NCBI GenBank assembly: GCA_000469685.2
Contig: LS997565.1
Location: forward strand, 8,567,005 to 8,631,004
DNA: 64,000 bases
DNA from: Haemonchus contortus
Lineage: Eukaryota; Nematoda; Chromadorea; Rhabditida; Trichostrongylidae
Direction: 5' to 3'
The notes under the pieces: model-generated
What the model saw: the letters and a program-made list of their open reading frames with translations, nothing else
The model's database searches: none
What the model was told of the DNA's origin: nothing
Part shown: piece by piece, positions 35,502 to 47,758 of the stretch
How positions within the stretch are numbered: position 1 is the stretch's first letter
How the letters are laid out: every line of letters begins with the position of its first letter
Position numbers and translations under genes: made by a program

Positions 35502-37607
35502 GATTTGAAGTCAACCGTGAAATTAAATTTAATGATTACTCATGGTAATTGTTGTTATTCTACTAGGATAGGGAATTAATTCCAGTTTTTGCGATCTTGG
35601 AGATCTCCGAGCATTCGGGAATGCTTCAGAGGGAATTCTCATCCTTTTTCCGATTCCCCTTCTTTGCCTTTCAACTGGCAGTTCCGCCATTTACTTGCTC
35701 CATGAGAAATATCGATAACGTAATGTAATCAGAGTTAGGTATAATAGAAGGTAATCTGTATAACAAGCTTGCTAGTCGCCCTGGTCACTGTTCCGGTTTC
35801 CGATTTCCGATTCTGACACTGATCTAAGATTCCTATTTTCCCATTTCCTCCTGTGTATGAATTTCGATTCGTCTTTGAAATATAGAATTCCTACTTTGAA
35901 TCGGAAAAAAGTAATATGACGTCATTGCCACAAATCTCGTTGCTTTTCCGATCTCCCATATGGGAATCTCTCTTTTTCCTTCAACTATAAAGACTTCTTC
36001 CGCCTTGACTTTTCACAGCTCAGCTGCTATTGTGTATTTAAGGTTATAACCTATGAATTTACTGTTTATTTTTTATTTTAAATCACTTTTATCGTGAAAT
36101 TTACCCCGGTTTTCTTTCCCCGATTGCCGTTGTACTTATCGGTTACCCACCCAGAAAGGGTATGCTGCCTAAAGCAGCTCTTCACAAATTGATTAAATTA
36201 TTATTCTATTTACTGCAGACGGCCCTCGCCTCTCCTTCAAAGTGCGTGTGGTCTGATTCGTTACCAAAGAGCCCGTGAGGTAGGGTAGGGTAGGGAGGGG
36301 CTGCCAGAAAAGGAGTAGGCGTCTGCCCGTTTGGCCCGTTTCTGATTGCCCACGCAATATTTCCGGCATAAATGAGTAAATATATCGGAGACATCCAAAG
36401 CAACAAGCCCTGTTTCAATTTTTTCCGTCGTCGGGCTCGTGTCTAGTGGCTTGATTTCCGGGTGTCATGTTAGTTTCCGCTTCCTGGACGCAAACCCATC
36501 CGTCAGTTTCATGCTTTCATAAAAGCAACGCATGGATAGATGTGCATGAAAACAAGATGCCACATCAAAAGCAAAATTACTTCGGGGGTCCCACAAGCGA
36601 GTAACATCAAAAGTCGGATTAATCAAATGCAGTCGAGTTGGCGTATTTGACATCGGTTCCCTTTCGTTGGCTTCCCGAACGGTGACAGGGAGCCCAGGGA
36701 ACTTTTTGGTCGTCTAGTCCGTTTTTTGGCTGCGATACTTGTCTCGTAAACTACGGGACACGTTGATAGGGTGCACTACTGGCAATTCCTCGTACCTCCC
36801 TAAATTATCCTCTTCCTTTTCCTCCTTCTCCCTGCTCCCTTGCACTGTTTTGTTTGCAAAAGTGCACCTGGTTCCATGCAGTCATGAATGCTTCCTCTTT
36901 TGGAACCGCACAGCACCCACCAGTCCTGCCCGAGCTCTGTCCTTCCTTCCTCATGTATTGTCAATTTTTCGACTCCCTCCCAACCATTTGTTCTATGTAG
37001 TCAAGTGCATGCTGAAATGCTGGAAATAGCCATAAAGTCACGTTTCTGCAGCCGGAAATCGGAAATAGAGACTTCCGGAATCCCTCGGTGGCCAGTAGTG
37101 TTCCAGCTCCTAGAAAATGGATTCCGTGGAAGGGGTATGAGAGTGGGGAGGTCTGTTCCATGCCCATACATACCACTCCGTTAGTGATTTTCAATTGAAG
37201 CCAAATCCATGGCTTATTCTTGTTGATTTGACCGGTGCAATCAAAAACTTCCCCGTCTACTCGAGTGTAGGACAGGATTCCTTCCAAACTTCAACAAGGA
37301 AGGACTTTCGATCGTAGCTCCCCTTCTTCGCCTAAGCCTACAGGGCCATCCCTTACCCTTAACTTTACTTTACTCGGCCTATCAATATGGTAACGGGGAT
37401 TATTTATGCTTCCTCATGCACAAGCCTTCTTTCAGATGGGTGGGAAAAAACCGTGTTGATGAATTTATTGAAAGAAGGTTCCTTTGACGAGGTCCGTCTT
37501 TCTCTCCTCACTTCTTCCTGCTGTTCCGAGCGTATTTATCTTTCCGATTATCACATTCGCTTAGGAACTCAATTTACTGGCCGTGGATTCGATTTTTCAA
37601 TTGATTG
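35502..37607. other. Non-coding stretch, nothing recognised
   Basis: No gene or element supported. A (GGTAG)-like short run lies near 36278-36297. Overlapping frames at 36739-37287 show no recognisable domain. Confidence 0.35.
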
Positions 37608-37716
37608 TAAAGTTCATTGAAGGGACGGGACCTCCTATGTGGGAAGGGATCCGAGCGTCCAAACGACGCTCGGATCCCTCCCCACATAGGAGGTCCCGTC
37701 CCTTCAATGAACTTTA
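37608..37716. repeat. Long near-perfect palindrome P1
   Basis: The arms 37608-37659 and 37665-37716 are 52 bp each with a single mismatch, separated by a 5-base loop (CAAAC). A hairpin this long and young is unusual in eukaryotic DNA, and short-looped palindromes are normally unstable. It may be a fold-back duplication in the genome or an amplification/assembly artefact. Confidence 0.9.
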
Positions 37717-37719
37717 CTC

Positions 37720-37807
37720 CAACTAGTTGTAATAATCTGATAAGTAAGGCATATCACATTTCTTGCCATGTGATGTGCCTTACTTATCAGATTATTACAA
37801 CTAGTTG
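37720..37807. repeat. Long near-perfect palindrome P2
   Basis: The arms 37720-37759 and 37768-37807 are 40 bp each with one mismatch and an 8-base loop (TTCTTGCC). It begins three bases after palindrome P1 ends, and the two share no sequence. The tips contain the smaller palindrome AACTAGTT. Confidence 0.9.
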
Positions 37808-38395
37808 GTTGGTTCAAATAACTGCCGATAACTAGGCCAATTAAAGCAAGCATCCCTTATTCTTGGCATTACTTCCTCCGTAGAAACCCACGCATAAACA
37901 TCCTGCGCTTCCCCTCCATACATCTTGGTCTTTCGGACCATTTCGAAGGTTGCTATGTAGCAAGTGAATCCAGAAAAGTCGACAGCACGTCCCTCAGCTT
38001 CGTAGGGCATAGAGGGCAAGAGTTCCAGTGTGGACCTTTGGGGGAAATCCGCGTTTACGTTCGCGAGTGAGTTTATCGCCTTACAACTTCCGTACTAGGT
38101 GTACGACTTTGGACTAGAGTTCTTCGAATCGCTAATGCCAGCAATGTTCTTAGAAGACTGCCCTTTAAAACCTCGAAGAGGAAAAACAGGGTGCAAAACG
38201 AGCTTGCCTCCATCAAGATATCGTTGAAATTGGGATATGCCAAAGTATACGTGGGGATATCAGTAAAAGTCACTTGTGACCAGGCTGGCTACTGATGAAG
38301 GAGCCCCGGAAATGTCCAACTCATACTTACTAATTTCCATTGGTTAAGGGAGGAATCGGGCGAACCCCACGGGAAAGCATGCGGGTGAAGTATTT
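37808..38395. other. Non-coding stretch, nothing recognised
   Basis: Minus-strand frames here (38073-38273 and 37801-38019) have no recognised product. A short segment at 38255-38280 vaguely resembles 7405-7430, see rejected items. Confidence 0.35.
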
Positions 38396-38686
38396 GACGC
38401 TAATCGATCCCCTTTCTGGGTTGCATGGGATGGGCCGTCGCTTTTGACTTCCATTCAGGATCTTAGTAGCGTTTTGAATGGGTTATGTGACTTATGCAAT
38501 GAATTATGGTAGCCAGCCCATGTAAAAAAGATGGTTTCATCCTCCCAGACGAGTCTGGTACCAATCAATCGAAGCCGTAGGCATGAAAGGCTTTATTTGC
38601 GTGGGCGAGTATCGATCCGGGGATCGATTTCCGGACCATGCGTGGGTGATAGTGCGCTAATTGTTACCACACCACCCCCGCCTTTG
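38396..38686 (-). mobile_element. tRNA-derived SINE, copy 9
   Basis: Full-length. The minus-strand head (GGCGGGGGTGGTGTGGTAAC) is followed by a B-box region with GAAATCGATCCCCGGATCG. The body contains TTGGTACCAGACTCGTCTGG and the ACTAAGATCCTGAATGGAAG landmark. Confidence 0.78.
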
Positions 38687-41100
38687 TTGGACTGTATTCA
38701 GCTAATTGAACGTGGTCTAAATTGTGACAATCTAGACTATTCCCCGAACGATTAACTATTTCCGCTGCCGTACGCGGTAATCAGAACGATTAGGTCCTAT
38801 TAATTTCCCCATTATTATGTCTGATACTCGTCCATCAGAAATTATTGTTCATTCCTCCGAATAACAGCGAAACCCAGAATTTCTCGTATTCCTTGCCGTT
38901 CTGGCCAGGTTGGTGAAGCACAGCACACACTATCGAGCGGCCCTTCCTTCTGGAATACGCCAGGCATGCTACTTCGGTTTGTGACTATAGTGACATTCGA
39001 AAGGGTTCTTCTTCTATAGAACAGCTTTCCCGTCCGTTTACTGCAATATATTACCCATCAACTTGGACCAGGGAGTCTGAGGTCTTCGCTAGCTTTGAAT
39101 CGAGCAGCAGCGAGCCAAGCTGGTCCGTGGGCCCGGCAGCGCCTTCTGTTTCTGCCCTGCGCTGCTCACCCTCTCCCGTGGCGATGTTCCTCGATGGCAA
39201 CTCAACCACCTGTCAGAGTCAGGCACATAGTTCTAGAAATAGGCACGGAAACGACCGTTCTAGGCTCCATTAAATTTTCTCGCTATTCCATCATCTTTAT
39301 AGTTCCGGAAATGGGAGTCCATGTCGGACACAGTGGCAGCTCAATCCATAACCGGTTTTCAGATGTCTTATCTCTTCATCTGAAGTCCAAAGTTAAATCC
39401 CAAGGGACCAAAGTGAATTTGTAGGATTGAGCGTTTGTCGTTGTCCTCAAGCCTAACTCGTCATTCACTACATCCGAAGTAATCCGGGAGATTGGTTGTG
39501 GTAGTCGGTGATAGGAGAATTGTCAGGAATAGCACCAACACAATCCATCCTTGGATATGGGGCTCACTGTCGAGGGAGAAAAACGAGCCAAATGCTTCAC
39601 TACGGGGATTAGTGGATCCTCTTCTACATAGCTCAGCTCACGTATAAGGTTGAGTGGCTTGAGAGCTCCATCACTCAGACTGGTCATCATACTATCCTGT
39701 CTTACAACTCCTTACCTCCCCTCCCCCCCCCCCCCACCTCCCCAGGGATTATACACATGAGGCCTTCGATTTGGGCAAAAACCGATCAATCGGCCTTGAG
39801 ATTTGTAAACGGCGCCACACCACTCCTCCACTTCACCCATGACTCTGCTACAGGGTCACTCCTTTGAAAGGGGATAAATGCTGCGAAACTTGTATGTCTG
39901 AATGAGATTTTTAGACCTACTACTGAAACAGCCATAAGCTTGTGTTGCTCAAAAATTGCCTTCATTTGGATCTGTCAATGGGTAACTAGTAGTAACCACT
40001 TCTTGTGAAAAAAAGCCATTATCCCTCCGCATGCCAAGAAACTAAACGCTCCGTGTAAACTCGTTGAGAGGAAGTAGGAGCCTCCTGGAACCATCGGTAC
40101 AGGGTTTAACTGAGAAGCATAGGTGAGATGGCTAAGGGAAGAATAATGGAGTAGGTCCTCATGCAAAGTCGTTTCAAGTGACAGGCAAGAACCAGCTCAG
40201 GCTTGGAAATCCTTATGGTACCAGTTAAGTTAAGAGTGGGGGAGGAATGGGAAGAAGCTCTTCAGTGGGCAACTTCCGGTTCGAAAAAAGCATTCCCCTT
40301 CAGCCTTCACCCGCGTTTTGGTGTCAGAGGTGTAAACAAGGGCTTATACATCAACACTTCTGATGTACTGACTCAGGCAACTAGTGAAAGAATGCAAGAA
40401 AGAGGATTCTTGGGGATGTCGATCCCGTTTTTACGATCCACCCACTATCCATTTCCATTAGGATGAGCTGTGGACTTTGATTGGAGCGTAGGTGTGACCT
40501 AAGATGAATGAGGGTTCCATTAGGATAGGTTGAGGTCTTTGATCGGGGCTGTGCATAAGGGAGGGGGACAAGGCTTTCATCCCCTTTTATGGTCTGGCAC
40601 CACTTAGCCAACATCGGACAAGAGGGATCGTTCCGAGCGGGTATCAATTGGGATTTGACTCTCATCCACTCCACAAGCACAATCCTTTAATTCTGTCCCA
40701 TCGCCTTCATTCCAGTGTGGCCATAGATCGGGCCACGTTGCGTGGTGATTACGACCAGGAAGTGCCTGGAAGTCGAATGGTTAGAGGCATTTGCGTCAGT
40801 GGCATTCTTGAAAGGGCAAGGTATAATGTGAAGAGCCTTCTGTGTTTTAAGTTAATTCATTTGAAGCGATTTGAAGTAGATGAAAAAGATGAAGTGGTAC
40901 TCCTTCGGGAGCAGTGCTCCTGAGAAACAGGAAGCTTCCTGATTCGAGAATGTATGGGAAAGCATAGGTGACCCACTATAGACATGCATGGGAGATGGCA
41001 TACGCCAAGAATCCGTCCCATTCGCAGTTGTAGCCAAATTTCATTGAGATCGTTTACCTATAAGGAATTCTGGGATTGACACCGATAAGGATTGGCTAAA
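38687..41100. other. Non-coding stretch with a C homopolymer and a small duplication
   Basis: A run of about fourteen Cs lies near 39722-39735. A roughly 30-bp direct duplication, period about 60 bp, sits at 40453-40486 and 40513-40545 (TCCATTAGGAT, CTTTGAT). No gene is supported. The ORF at 39095-39424 (109 codons) has no recognisable domain. Confidence 0.35.
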
Positions 41101-41137
41101 GAACCCATTCAGAGTAACGGGTTTCCTGAATGGGTTC
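41101..41137. repeat. Perfect 12-bp stem hairpin
   Basis: GAACCCATTCAG (41101-41112) and CTGAATGGGTTC (41126-41137) form a perfect stem with a 13-base loop. No flanking U-run or RNA context is evident, so its role is unknown. Confidence 0.6.
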
Positions 41138-42057
41138 TGAATCGCCTCAATGGGATCCCATTACGAAGTCGTTATTTCTTTGCTGGAATTCGGGGAGAAA
41201 TTTTTTGAAATCAAAATTTTATGCTCTGGAGACTGTCTGAAGCAGCTCTATAGCTGTGATCTCCTACTAGAATTACTCCATGCGAAGAAGTACTCAGTAT
41301 TTCCCATAGGAAATTGCAGAAAATGCATCCAGAAAGAATCCATGTCTAGAATTCGCCATGCAAATCACCTCTGCATCATATTAAAAGCCTTTTTCAAAGG
41401 TCGAGGTCGTTTGAGAGGATTCTATCTGGTCATTGCATGATTTGAACGGTGATGTTCCTGGACCTGTCTGCTGTTTTCCTGGTACTAGACAGGTTTTCTC
41501 TCCTTTCGCCCCTGTTCTCCTCTGTTTCTATTCTCTACCCCTCGAATGTTCCCCGAGACCGACACCACTGTTGTGTCCGGCTTGAAGATGCCCTGTTTGC
41601 TCAATCGTGGAGATCTCTCACCCGTCTGTGTACTATTAGGAACCATGTAGGTACATACTAGAGTGGGTATTTAGCCAGTTTAGTAAGGTCATGGAATAGG
41701 CTGGTGTACAAGTAAGTGCTGCTGGCTCTTTCATGAAAGTAGAAGGCTCAAGCATGGCGCGGAAGAATGGACCTGCTTGGACGATTAACGCAAAGTTTTC
41801 CTCCGAGTTGCTTTACCCTTCTTCCCCATATGCAACCGGCTTCCAGAAGACCACAAGGCAATAAAGAGTTTTATGTGTGTAATAACTTGTTCATGAAAAA
41901 CCACCTAGCATCCATAAAATCGTACCCGGATATGACCCAGTCGCTGTATTGTGGTTCCTGTATTGCCTTGTCCAGAGCAATCTCAAGCGAGATAGAGGAT
42001 GAAATTCTTCTAGCTCCAAACAATTCCCTTCTGGGGTACGCCCACACGCCCGACATC
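41138..42057. other. Non-coding stretch, nothing recognised
   Basis: A short segment at 41698-41725 (GGTGTACAAGTAAGTGCTG) resembles the middle of the SINE body and may be a detached fragment of copy 10. No gene recognised. Confidence 0.3.
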
Positions 42058-42292
42058 TAATCCGAATCGTGAGATGTTTGAATGTGTATGGGAGTCATAC
42101 TTTTGAGGATAGAGATGAACAAATCAGTATTCGTATCCTCCCAGACGAGTTCCGGTTCCAATAGGCCGACTCTGGAGAGATGAAGCGTCAGATGGCCCAG
42201 ACGGTAAGGTGCTGTGCAGGCCTTATATGAATTCGAAGCCTCACTACGGTTCTGAATGGAACTCGAATGGGGCTATGTATCTCAAAAACGGG
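42058..42292 (-). mobile_element. tRNA-derived SINE, copy 10 (broken)
   Basis: The segment 42058-42205 keeps body landmarks in minus orientation (GGAACTCGTCTGGGAGGATA, ATTCGGA) without a clear head. A second fragment in plus orientation follows at 42238-42292 (TCACTACGGTTCTGAATGG, ACTCGAATGGGG). Opposite orientations imply two insertions or an inversion. Confidence 0.6.
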
Positions 42293-44494
42293 GTAGAACA
42301 ACGTCAGGGAAATTTTCTCTTTTTATAAAGTCGAAGTGCCCGGGTCCGCTCCGGATCCGCGCCGTTATCCGCTTTAGATCCGCACAGCTATCAATTCCTT
42401 CAAGCTCCTTTACACTCCCACAGCTGTAAAAAAATCTAGGACCTTATGCCATTAGCACGGCATTCATGGATCCGATCTATGTCCTTTAATCCCATTGTAA
42501 AGTTAATCTTCGCAGATGCTATAAGCCTCCCTTCCTTCAAAAACTTTCAGAGCTTATATCATCATACTTGAGCGGCTGAGCAGCAGTGCAACCCATCATG
42601 CATTAATTCAACGAGTTTTTCAACTGAAACATCTTAAGGGAATAGTAAATCTGTCGTGGGCATGGAAAGAGCGTTCCGTACATACTTCGCCCTCGTGGAT
42701 GTACTTGACCAAGTGGGGGATCAGTTTAAAGTTGGGGACCTGGGACCAGCGTTAAAACTATGTACATAAAATCTGATGTTAGTTCTATCCAGGGACGAGG
42801 AACTTCTTGTCTACAACTCAAAATCCTTCTGAAAATTCCGAGTCTCCAGGAATCCTGAAATGTAGAGATGGGAGAAACGTTCATTAGAAAACTCTCAGGC
42901 CGTTTCTCGCTTGATTACTTTTGTGGCTCTAGGCCCATCAGGTCGGGATTTGAGGAAATTACGGATGCCAAACCTTGAAGTTGCAACCTTGCGAATTGTT
43001 CAAAGCTTTAAAAAGGAGGAAGCGGGTGGCGGTCAACAGCAAAGCGCTAGGTGTTAATCTTTTTGAGCAGTTCTCCGTTGCAGATGTCTTTCTGGCTGAT
43101 GATTAAGCCCATTTTCTTCCATGTTTACATCTAAATAAACAAAATCCTTCTTGGACATAATCCTTCTTCAACTACGAACAAAAAGGTCACCTCATTCAAT
43201 TCCCATCGAAGAACTTCGAGCTAATTCCTCTAACTCCGACCAGGGAACATGGGATCACCATGGGTTTGGTGGGGGCGCAGGTAATCCTGCAGTGCCACCA
43301 CAACTCACCAGCTTCCTCACCGTATTCCTACCACTCTAATTACCCGAACCCTGTTTCTTGCCTGAGTCTCCTATCCCTTTAATGCCGATCACCTGGGCCC
43401 ACTTGCCTGGAATCGTAGGAACGCCGACTGATACCAACTGGTCTCTGGGAGGCATTGTGCAAGCAGAATGGGCAGTTAAACGTCCCCTTAATTGCCAATG
43501 GTTGTCTAATTAGAACAAATATTTTCGTTTTTGTTGTTCAAAGCAGGCAAATTCGATTTTGAAGGAGAGTTTTCATTTGTTGGGCTCCCATAACATAACC
43601 CATAACCCAAACATTAATGGGTAATAAATGTTTATTAATGAGGGCACGGTAAGTGACGCGGTCAGTTGCTATGGGGGCTTGCTTTGTCTCTGTGAGCTCA
43701 CAGGGGTTCTTCAAGGAGGATATTCGCTAAACTGCTATCTTACAGAAGGATTCCTGAGAATTGTTTTTGAGGGGCTTTTAAGTGAACCTCCCCTCTGAAC
43801 TGAATGCCTTCAAATCCCAGCAAAGCCTTAGGGAACACTAAGCTATTCAAAGGTTTAGAGGGACGAGTGTCAGGGAATACAGAAGAAAGTCTGGAAAAAT
43901 GCATGATGATGGATAATTCATGAGAAGCACTTCCGATGGGAAAGGGGCAGAATGGAACGCAAAGCTTCAAGCTCGAGCATGAGACCTTACTGGTAATCGG
44001 TGGCAACTGGAAGATCCAAAGTGAAAGTTCTCTGAAACTGGCTCGATTGCTCAGCTCCCTATATGTCTTCCGATACCACCACCACATCAGGGAGAGGTGG
44101 GGGTGCAGGAAGTGGGTGAAAATTGCTGGGGGCAAAGTTTCAGTGTACTTGAGTTGTTTTGAATTAATACCCTACAACCATAACAAGCCGGTGGGGTTCT
44201 AATAATTAAAATTAATGATGTGATGTGTACTTTTGTGTCATCTTCTCAAGTATGTAGTGGGACAGGAATGACAAGATAAGATCAGCTCCGTAAAAACATC
44301 CTATTCCTTCACACAAGGAAGTATTCATTCAGGATCCCTTGGAGATGTAGAGATTAGGCCTTGATGGAACTTATTCTAGGGACGCGCCAAGCACTTTATT
44401 CCATCGAAATTTACAGAGAGGCTCGAAAGCCAGCTTAGCGTAACCAGACATCAGATTTTAAACAACGAGCACTTTCTAGAGGAACAAATGCATA
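42293..44494. other. Non-coding stretch, nothing recognised
   Basis: No gene supported. A minus-strand frame of 131 codons (43740-44135) overlaps a plus-strand frame of 88 codons (43936-44202). Neither has recognisable motifs. Confidence 0.35.
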
Positions 44495-44755
44495 CCTATC
44501 TGTTTATTTATCTATTTACTAGTCTATTTACTTATTTATTTTCTTACTGATGAGCGTGCTTAGAGCCATTGAGGGCTAGTCGAGTCTAAAACTAAATACC
44601 CGTTCCAGGAGTTGTGCGGTAAGGTACTTGACTAGCCAGTGTCCTGTACTACAGAACATCTGCTAGCGAACGACGTTCCCAGCCGTTCTGACTAGTAAAT
44701 AAAGAAAGAGAAATAAATAAATAAATAAGTAAACAATTCAAAAAATATTTATTGC
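44495..44755. repeat. Foldback region with TTTA-rich inverted ends
   Basis: Both ends carry (TTTA)-type simple sequence in opposite orientation around a shared TTTACTAGTC (left near 44514-44524, its complement near 44689-44699). Inside lies a second inverted repeat, GGCTAGTCGAGT (44574-44585) against ACTTGACTAGCC (44626-44637), one mismatch. It may be a small non-autonomous element. No target duplication is obvious. Confidence 0.45.
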
Positions 44756-44831
44756 TCGAAGAAATGTTCGTTGTGGAATTTCCGATACCTAGTTGTTCCC
44801 TGTAGATCTTTTCATATGACATTCCTGACAG

Positions 44832-44905
44832 GAACTGGCGGTAGCGCAGTGGTTGAAAGGGGTTACTCGCATTTTTCTGGGTGGGTTCGGTCACATCTGG
44901 GACCA
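44832..44905 (+). other. tRNA-like segment (pol III boxes), possibly a second SINE head
   Basis: GGTAGCGCAGTGGTT matches the A-box pattern TRGYNNARNGG exactly. About 45 bp downstream GGGTTCGGTCACA matches the B box with one difference. No cloverleaf with paired acceptor ends is apparent, and the downstream sequence lacks the body of the main SINE family. It is a tRNA pseudogene or the head of another short element. Confidence 0.4.
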
Positions 44906-47446
44906 AATACGATTGCATCTGACTCGTTGATTCCGGGTTTGTTTGAAGGGCTCATTTGGTAGCAGGAGATGGCCTGAATGCCAGACTGAGTAGCCTAAGT
45001 TGTCGCGCTGGTAGGTGAGTAATCCACAAATTTTCTGCAAATCAGATAGCTGGTTATATTCATGGCGTATTCCAAATCCAATGATCACATCTCATTTCTG
45101 TTTTGATGACTTATTTATGATTACCATCAGATGATTCAATTATCTCATTAATGATCATTTTCTGTTTTGTTACGTAGGCATGGCTGAGTTGGAAAACAAC
45201 TATTTTCATCCACAGAGGTGGCGTAAAACGATATTTTTCTCAATTTTTCCTAATTATTATAAGTAAAAAGAGGTCGGCGTCACTTCCGTTCCCATAGTTA
45301 TTAGACGTTGGTGTCCGTTGGTACTTTGTAGAGGAATGATTGCTGTGAAAGGCAAGGGCGTTTGAATTACATGCACTTCGGGATTTTTCACTACAATTCA
45401 CTTGAAATCCTCCCTAGGGAACGTCCTGATTTCCTATGAATTTGGGAATCCTACGTATGCATTTAGAAGCTGCACGTCATTGGTATGAATGGACCACGTT
45501 ATTTCTGGATGTATAGCGTCGTACAACATACATAATGGCCCTTCAGGACGAGAACGATATAGCCGTATACGGTATAAAAATAGGCCATGGGGCTGTTCAG
45601 TTTTTAGAAGATGACGATTGGAGTTGTAGGTCCAGAATCATATTCCTTGTAACAGCCATGCGTCTAATTCCCATTCAAGATTGTGGGAAAGCGAATTTGA
45701 CCTTAAGTAGAGGTGGGCAGTGCCAGGTATTTGCAGGAAATACCTATGGTCTACGATCGATACTCGCCCAAACTACTTAGGCCCTGCACCCATTCGGAAT
45801 CGGCTAGATGATAATCTTCTGATCTAGGAATAAAGAAACACCGGCTCAGCCCCTACAGGTCGTGGGTGGAGTTCCGAGGTATATAGGTAACCCACATTCA
45901 AATACCGGTACGATCCAGGGTGGAAAAGGAATGCTTGACGCATTCCAACCAAGGCTATTCAGGGAATAATATTCATCCTCAGGCTTTGTCCAACCCATAC
46001 CCTCTTCTAGGCTATCTACAAACCACTATATTCATCGTTCCGGGCGGTTCAGAAATCGGTTATCTGGTCACAGGAGCCTTTAGGAGACCAAACGAAGTTC
46101 CTCCTTGGATTCGATGATTTCTGGACATAGGAGAAGAAAGAAGCGCCAGATAATCACAAGTAAAGTTCATCGTGGTGTTATGGATTAAGGTAATCTCCCC
46201 TACAAGATTATCTCTTTCACGATCCTTCGGATAAAGTTCACTTCCTTGAGAATCACTCCCGCTTCGGTCACGGTGGGTATATGCTAGGTGATAGGCGTAA
46301 ATGACAGTTCCTGGATTTCCTGAGAAAACTTCGAGAAACAATTTTTCCCTCAAGCTCCAAAAATCACAGTTCACGCGCAATGCTCTTCGCTCCCTCCCGG
46401 CTTCTTCTTTTTGACTTCATGGTGTAGTCCACAGGCAAACTGGGTGCCACTACCTGATGGATGAGTTTCCACTTAGGCCAATGTAGGCATGATTATTTCC
46501 ATTCGGGTAGTTTCTTCTGAAAAAGCTGGAAAACAACGTTCGCTCACATGAATTGCTTTACATTGGCTTTTCTTCCATCCTGTAAATTTCGAAGAAGTCG
46601 GAGGTAATGCCAAGTGGCACCCTATCACGTGTATGGCCCAAGGATCGGATTTCGGATCGGCACTCACTCAGGAGAACCAAGCCTTGCATCCCCTGTGAAA
46701 CGGACCATGGCTAGTATAAGCGTTCGGGAGGGACTGCATCCTAAAGTCATATAGAGCCCTTTGGTGGTTTGTGTCGCCTGAAATACGATGTCGTTGGTTA
46801 ATTCACCATTTACAACTCTATCGATGCTTTATGGCCCCCCTAATGGCATTTCAGTCAATGAAATTTTCAATTGAAGCTGTTCCTTTCAGCTGGAATTGAC
46901 GACTCAATGCGGAAGATTTTTATGGGCCCGAAATATTGCCTGACATTCTCGAGAAAGTGCAATAATACCTAATTACCTGATGAGAAATGTGTTGGGAATA
47001 GAGCTCGGTATTAGGGAAAAGGCTCTATCTAACGGGCTTTGTTTGTGGGGTGTGACGCCCTTAGCCACTGCACTACGCTGCCCAACCGGATGACTTTAAG
47101 AGTCGCAAACATGCTGAAGGATGCGGAATCTTAAAAATAAGCAACGAACGAAGCAAAATACTGATTGCCAGAGCAAAACAATTAGAAAAACAAAGACCCT
47201 ATCTGTCTTCCGCTTGGAATCTGAAAAAATTGCTTCTCGTCTAAGAAGTAAACATATTTTCTGAGGGGATGAGTCAGAAAGGATCTTCGTACCAGGAATT
47301 AACACATTGATTTTCAAGTTTAAGAGTATTTATAATCAAAAGTACTTTACAATGAATGAATATATGAGAACTATCCTGTATTGGTTCAGCAATGGAGGTT
47401 ACAGCCTTGAATGGGGAGTATTTTGTAATTCTAGTCTAATCGAATT
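44906..47446. other. Non-coding stretch, nothing recognised
   Basis: No gene supported. The minus-strand frame 46060-46380 (106 codons) and plus-strand frame 45535-45780 (81 codons) have no recognisable domains. Confidence 0.35.
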
Positions 47447-47758
47447 GGGGCGGACGTGGTACAGTGGCAAATGGAGCACAATCTTACACGCACGGTCAGG
47501 GTTTGGATCCCGGATCGATATAAGCCTGGGCCAAGCAGGCCCTCCATCCCTCCGGGGTCGATTAATTGGCACCAGATTCGTCCGGGAGGATAAAAGTACT
47601 GACTTGCACAATGGCTGGCCACCGCAAGTTATTGTATAGGTCACATACGCACTCTTTACGCCACTACGATTCCGAGTGGAAGTCGAGTGTGGGGGCCCAT
47701 CCCTCAGACGGGATTGATTAACGCCGCGAACTTTATCCTTTATTTATCCTTCAATCTA
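47447..47758 (+). mobile_element. tRNA-derived SINE, copy 11 (best reference copy)
   Basis: About 310 bp. Head: GGCGGACGTGGTACAGTGGC (A-box region), then CAGGGTTTGGATCCCGGATC (B box). Body: CACCAGATTCGTCCGGGAGG, ATAAAAGTACTGACTTGC, GGCTGGCCACCGCAAG, TATTGTATAGGTCACATACG, CGCCACTACGATTCCGAG and GTCGAGTGTGGG. End: CCCTCAGACGGGATTGATTA, followed by a (TTTATCCT) tail. The tail is pyrimidine-rich rather than poly(A), which would fit mobilisation by a LINE that recognises a specific 3' end. Confidence 0.85.

Noticed and set aside
36739..37287. Overlapping ORFs of about 100 codons on both strands
   Set aside because: Shadow frames of low-stop sequence. No motif in either strand.
43740..44135. 131-codon minus-strand ORF
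   Set aside because: An overlapping plus-strand ORF is similarly open and no domain is visible. Length alone is not sufficient in a 64-kb window.
46060..46380. 106-codon minus-strand ORF
   Set aside because: No recognisable motif, signal peptide or membrane segment, and it lies in repeat-rich sequence without neighbouring exons.
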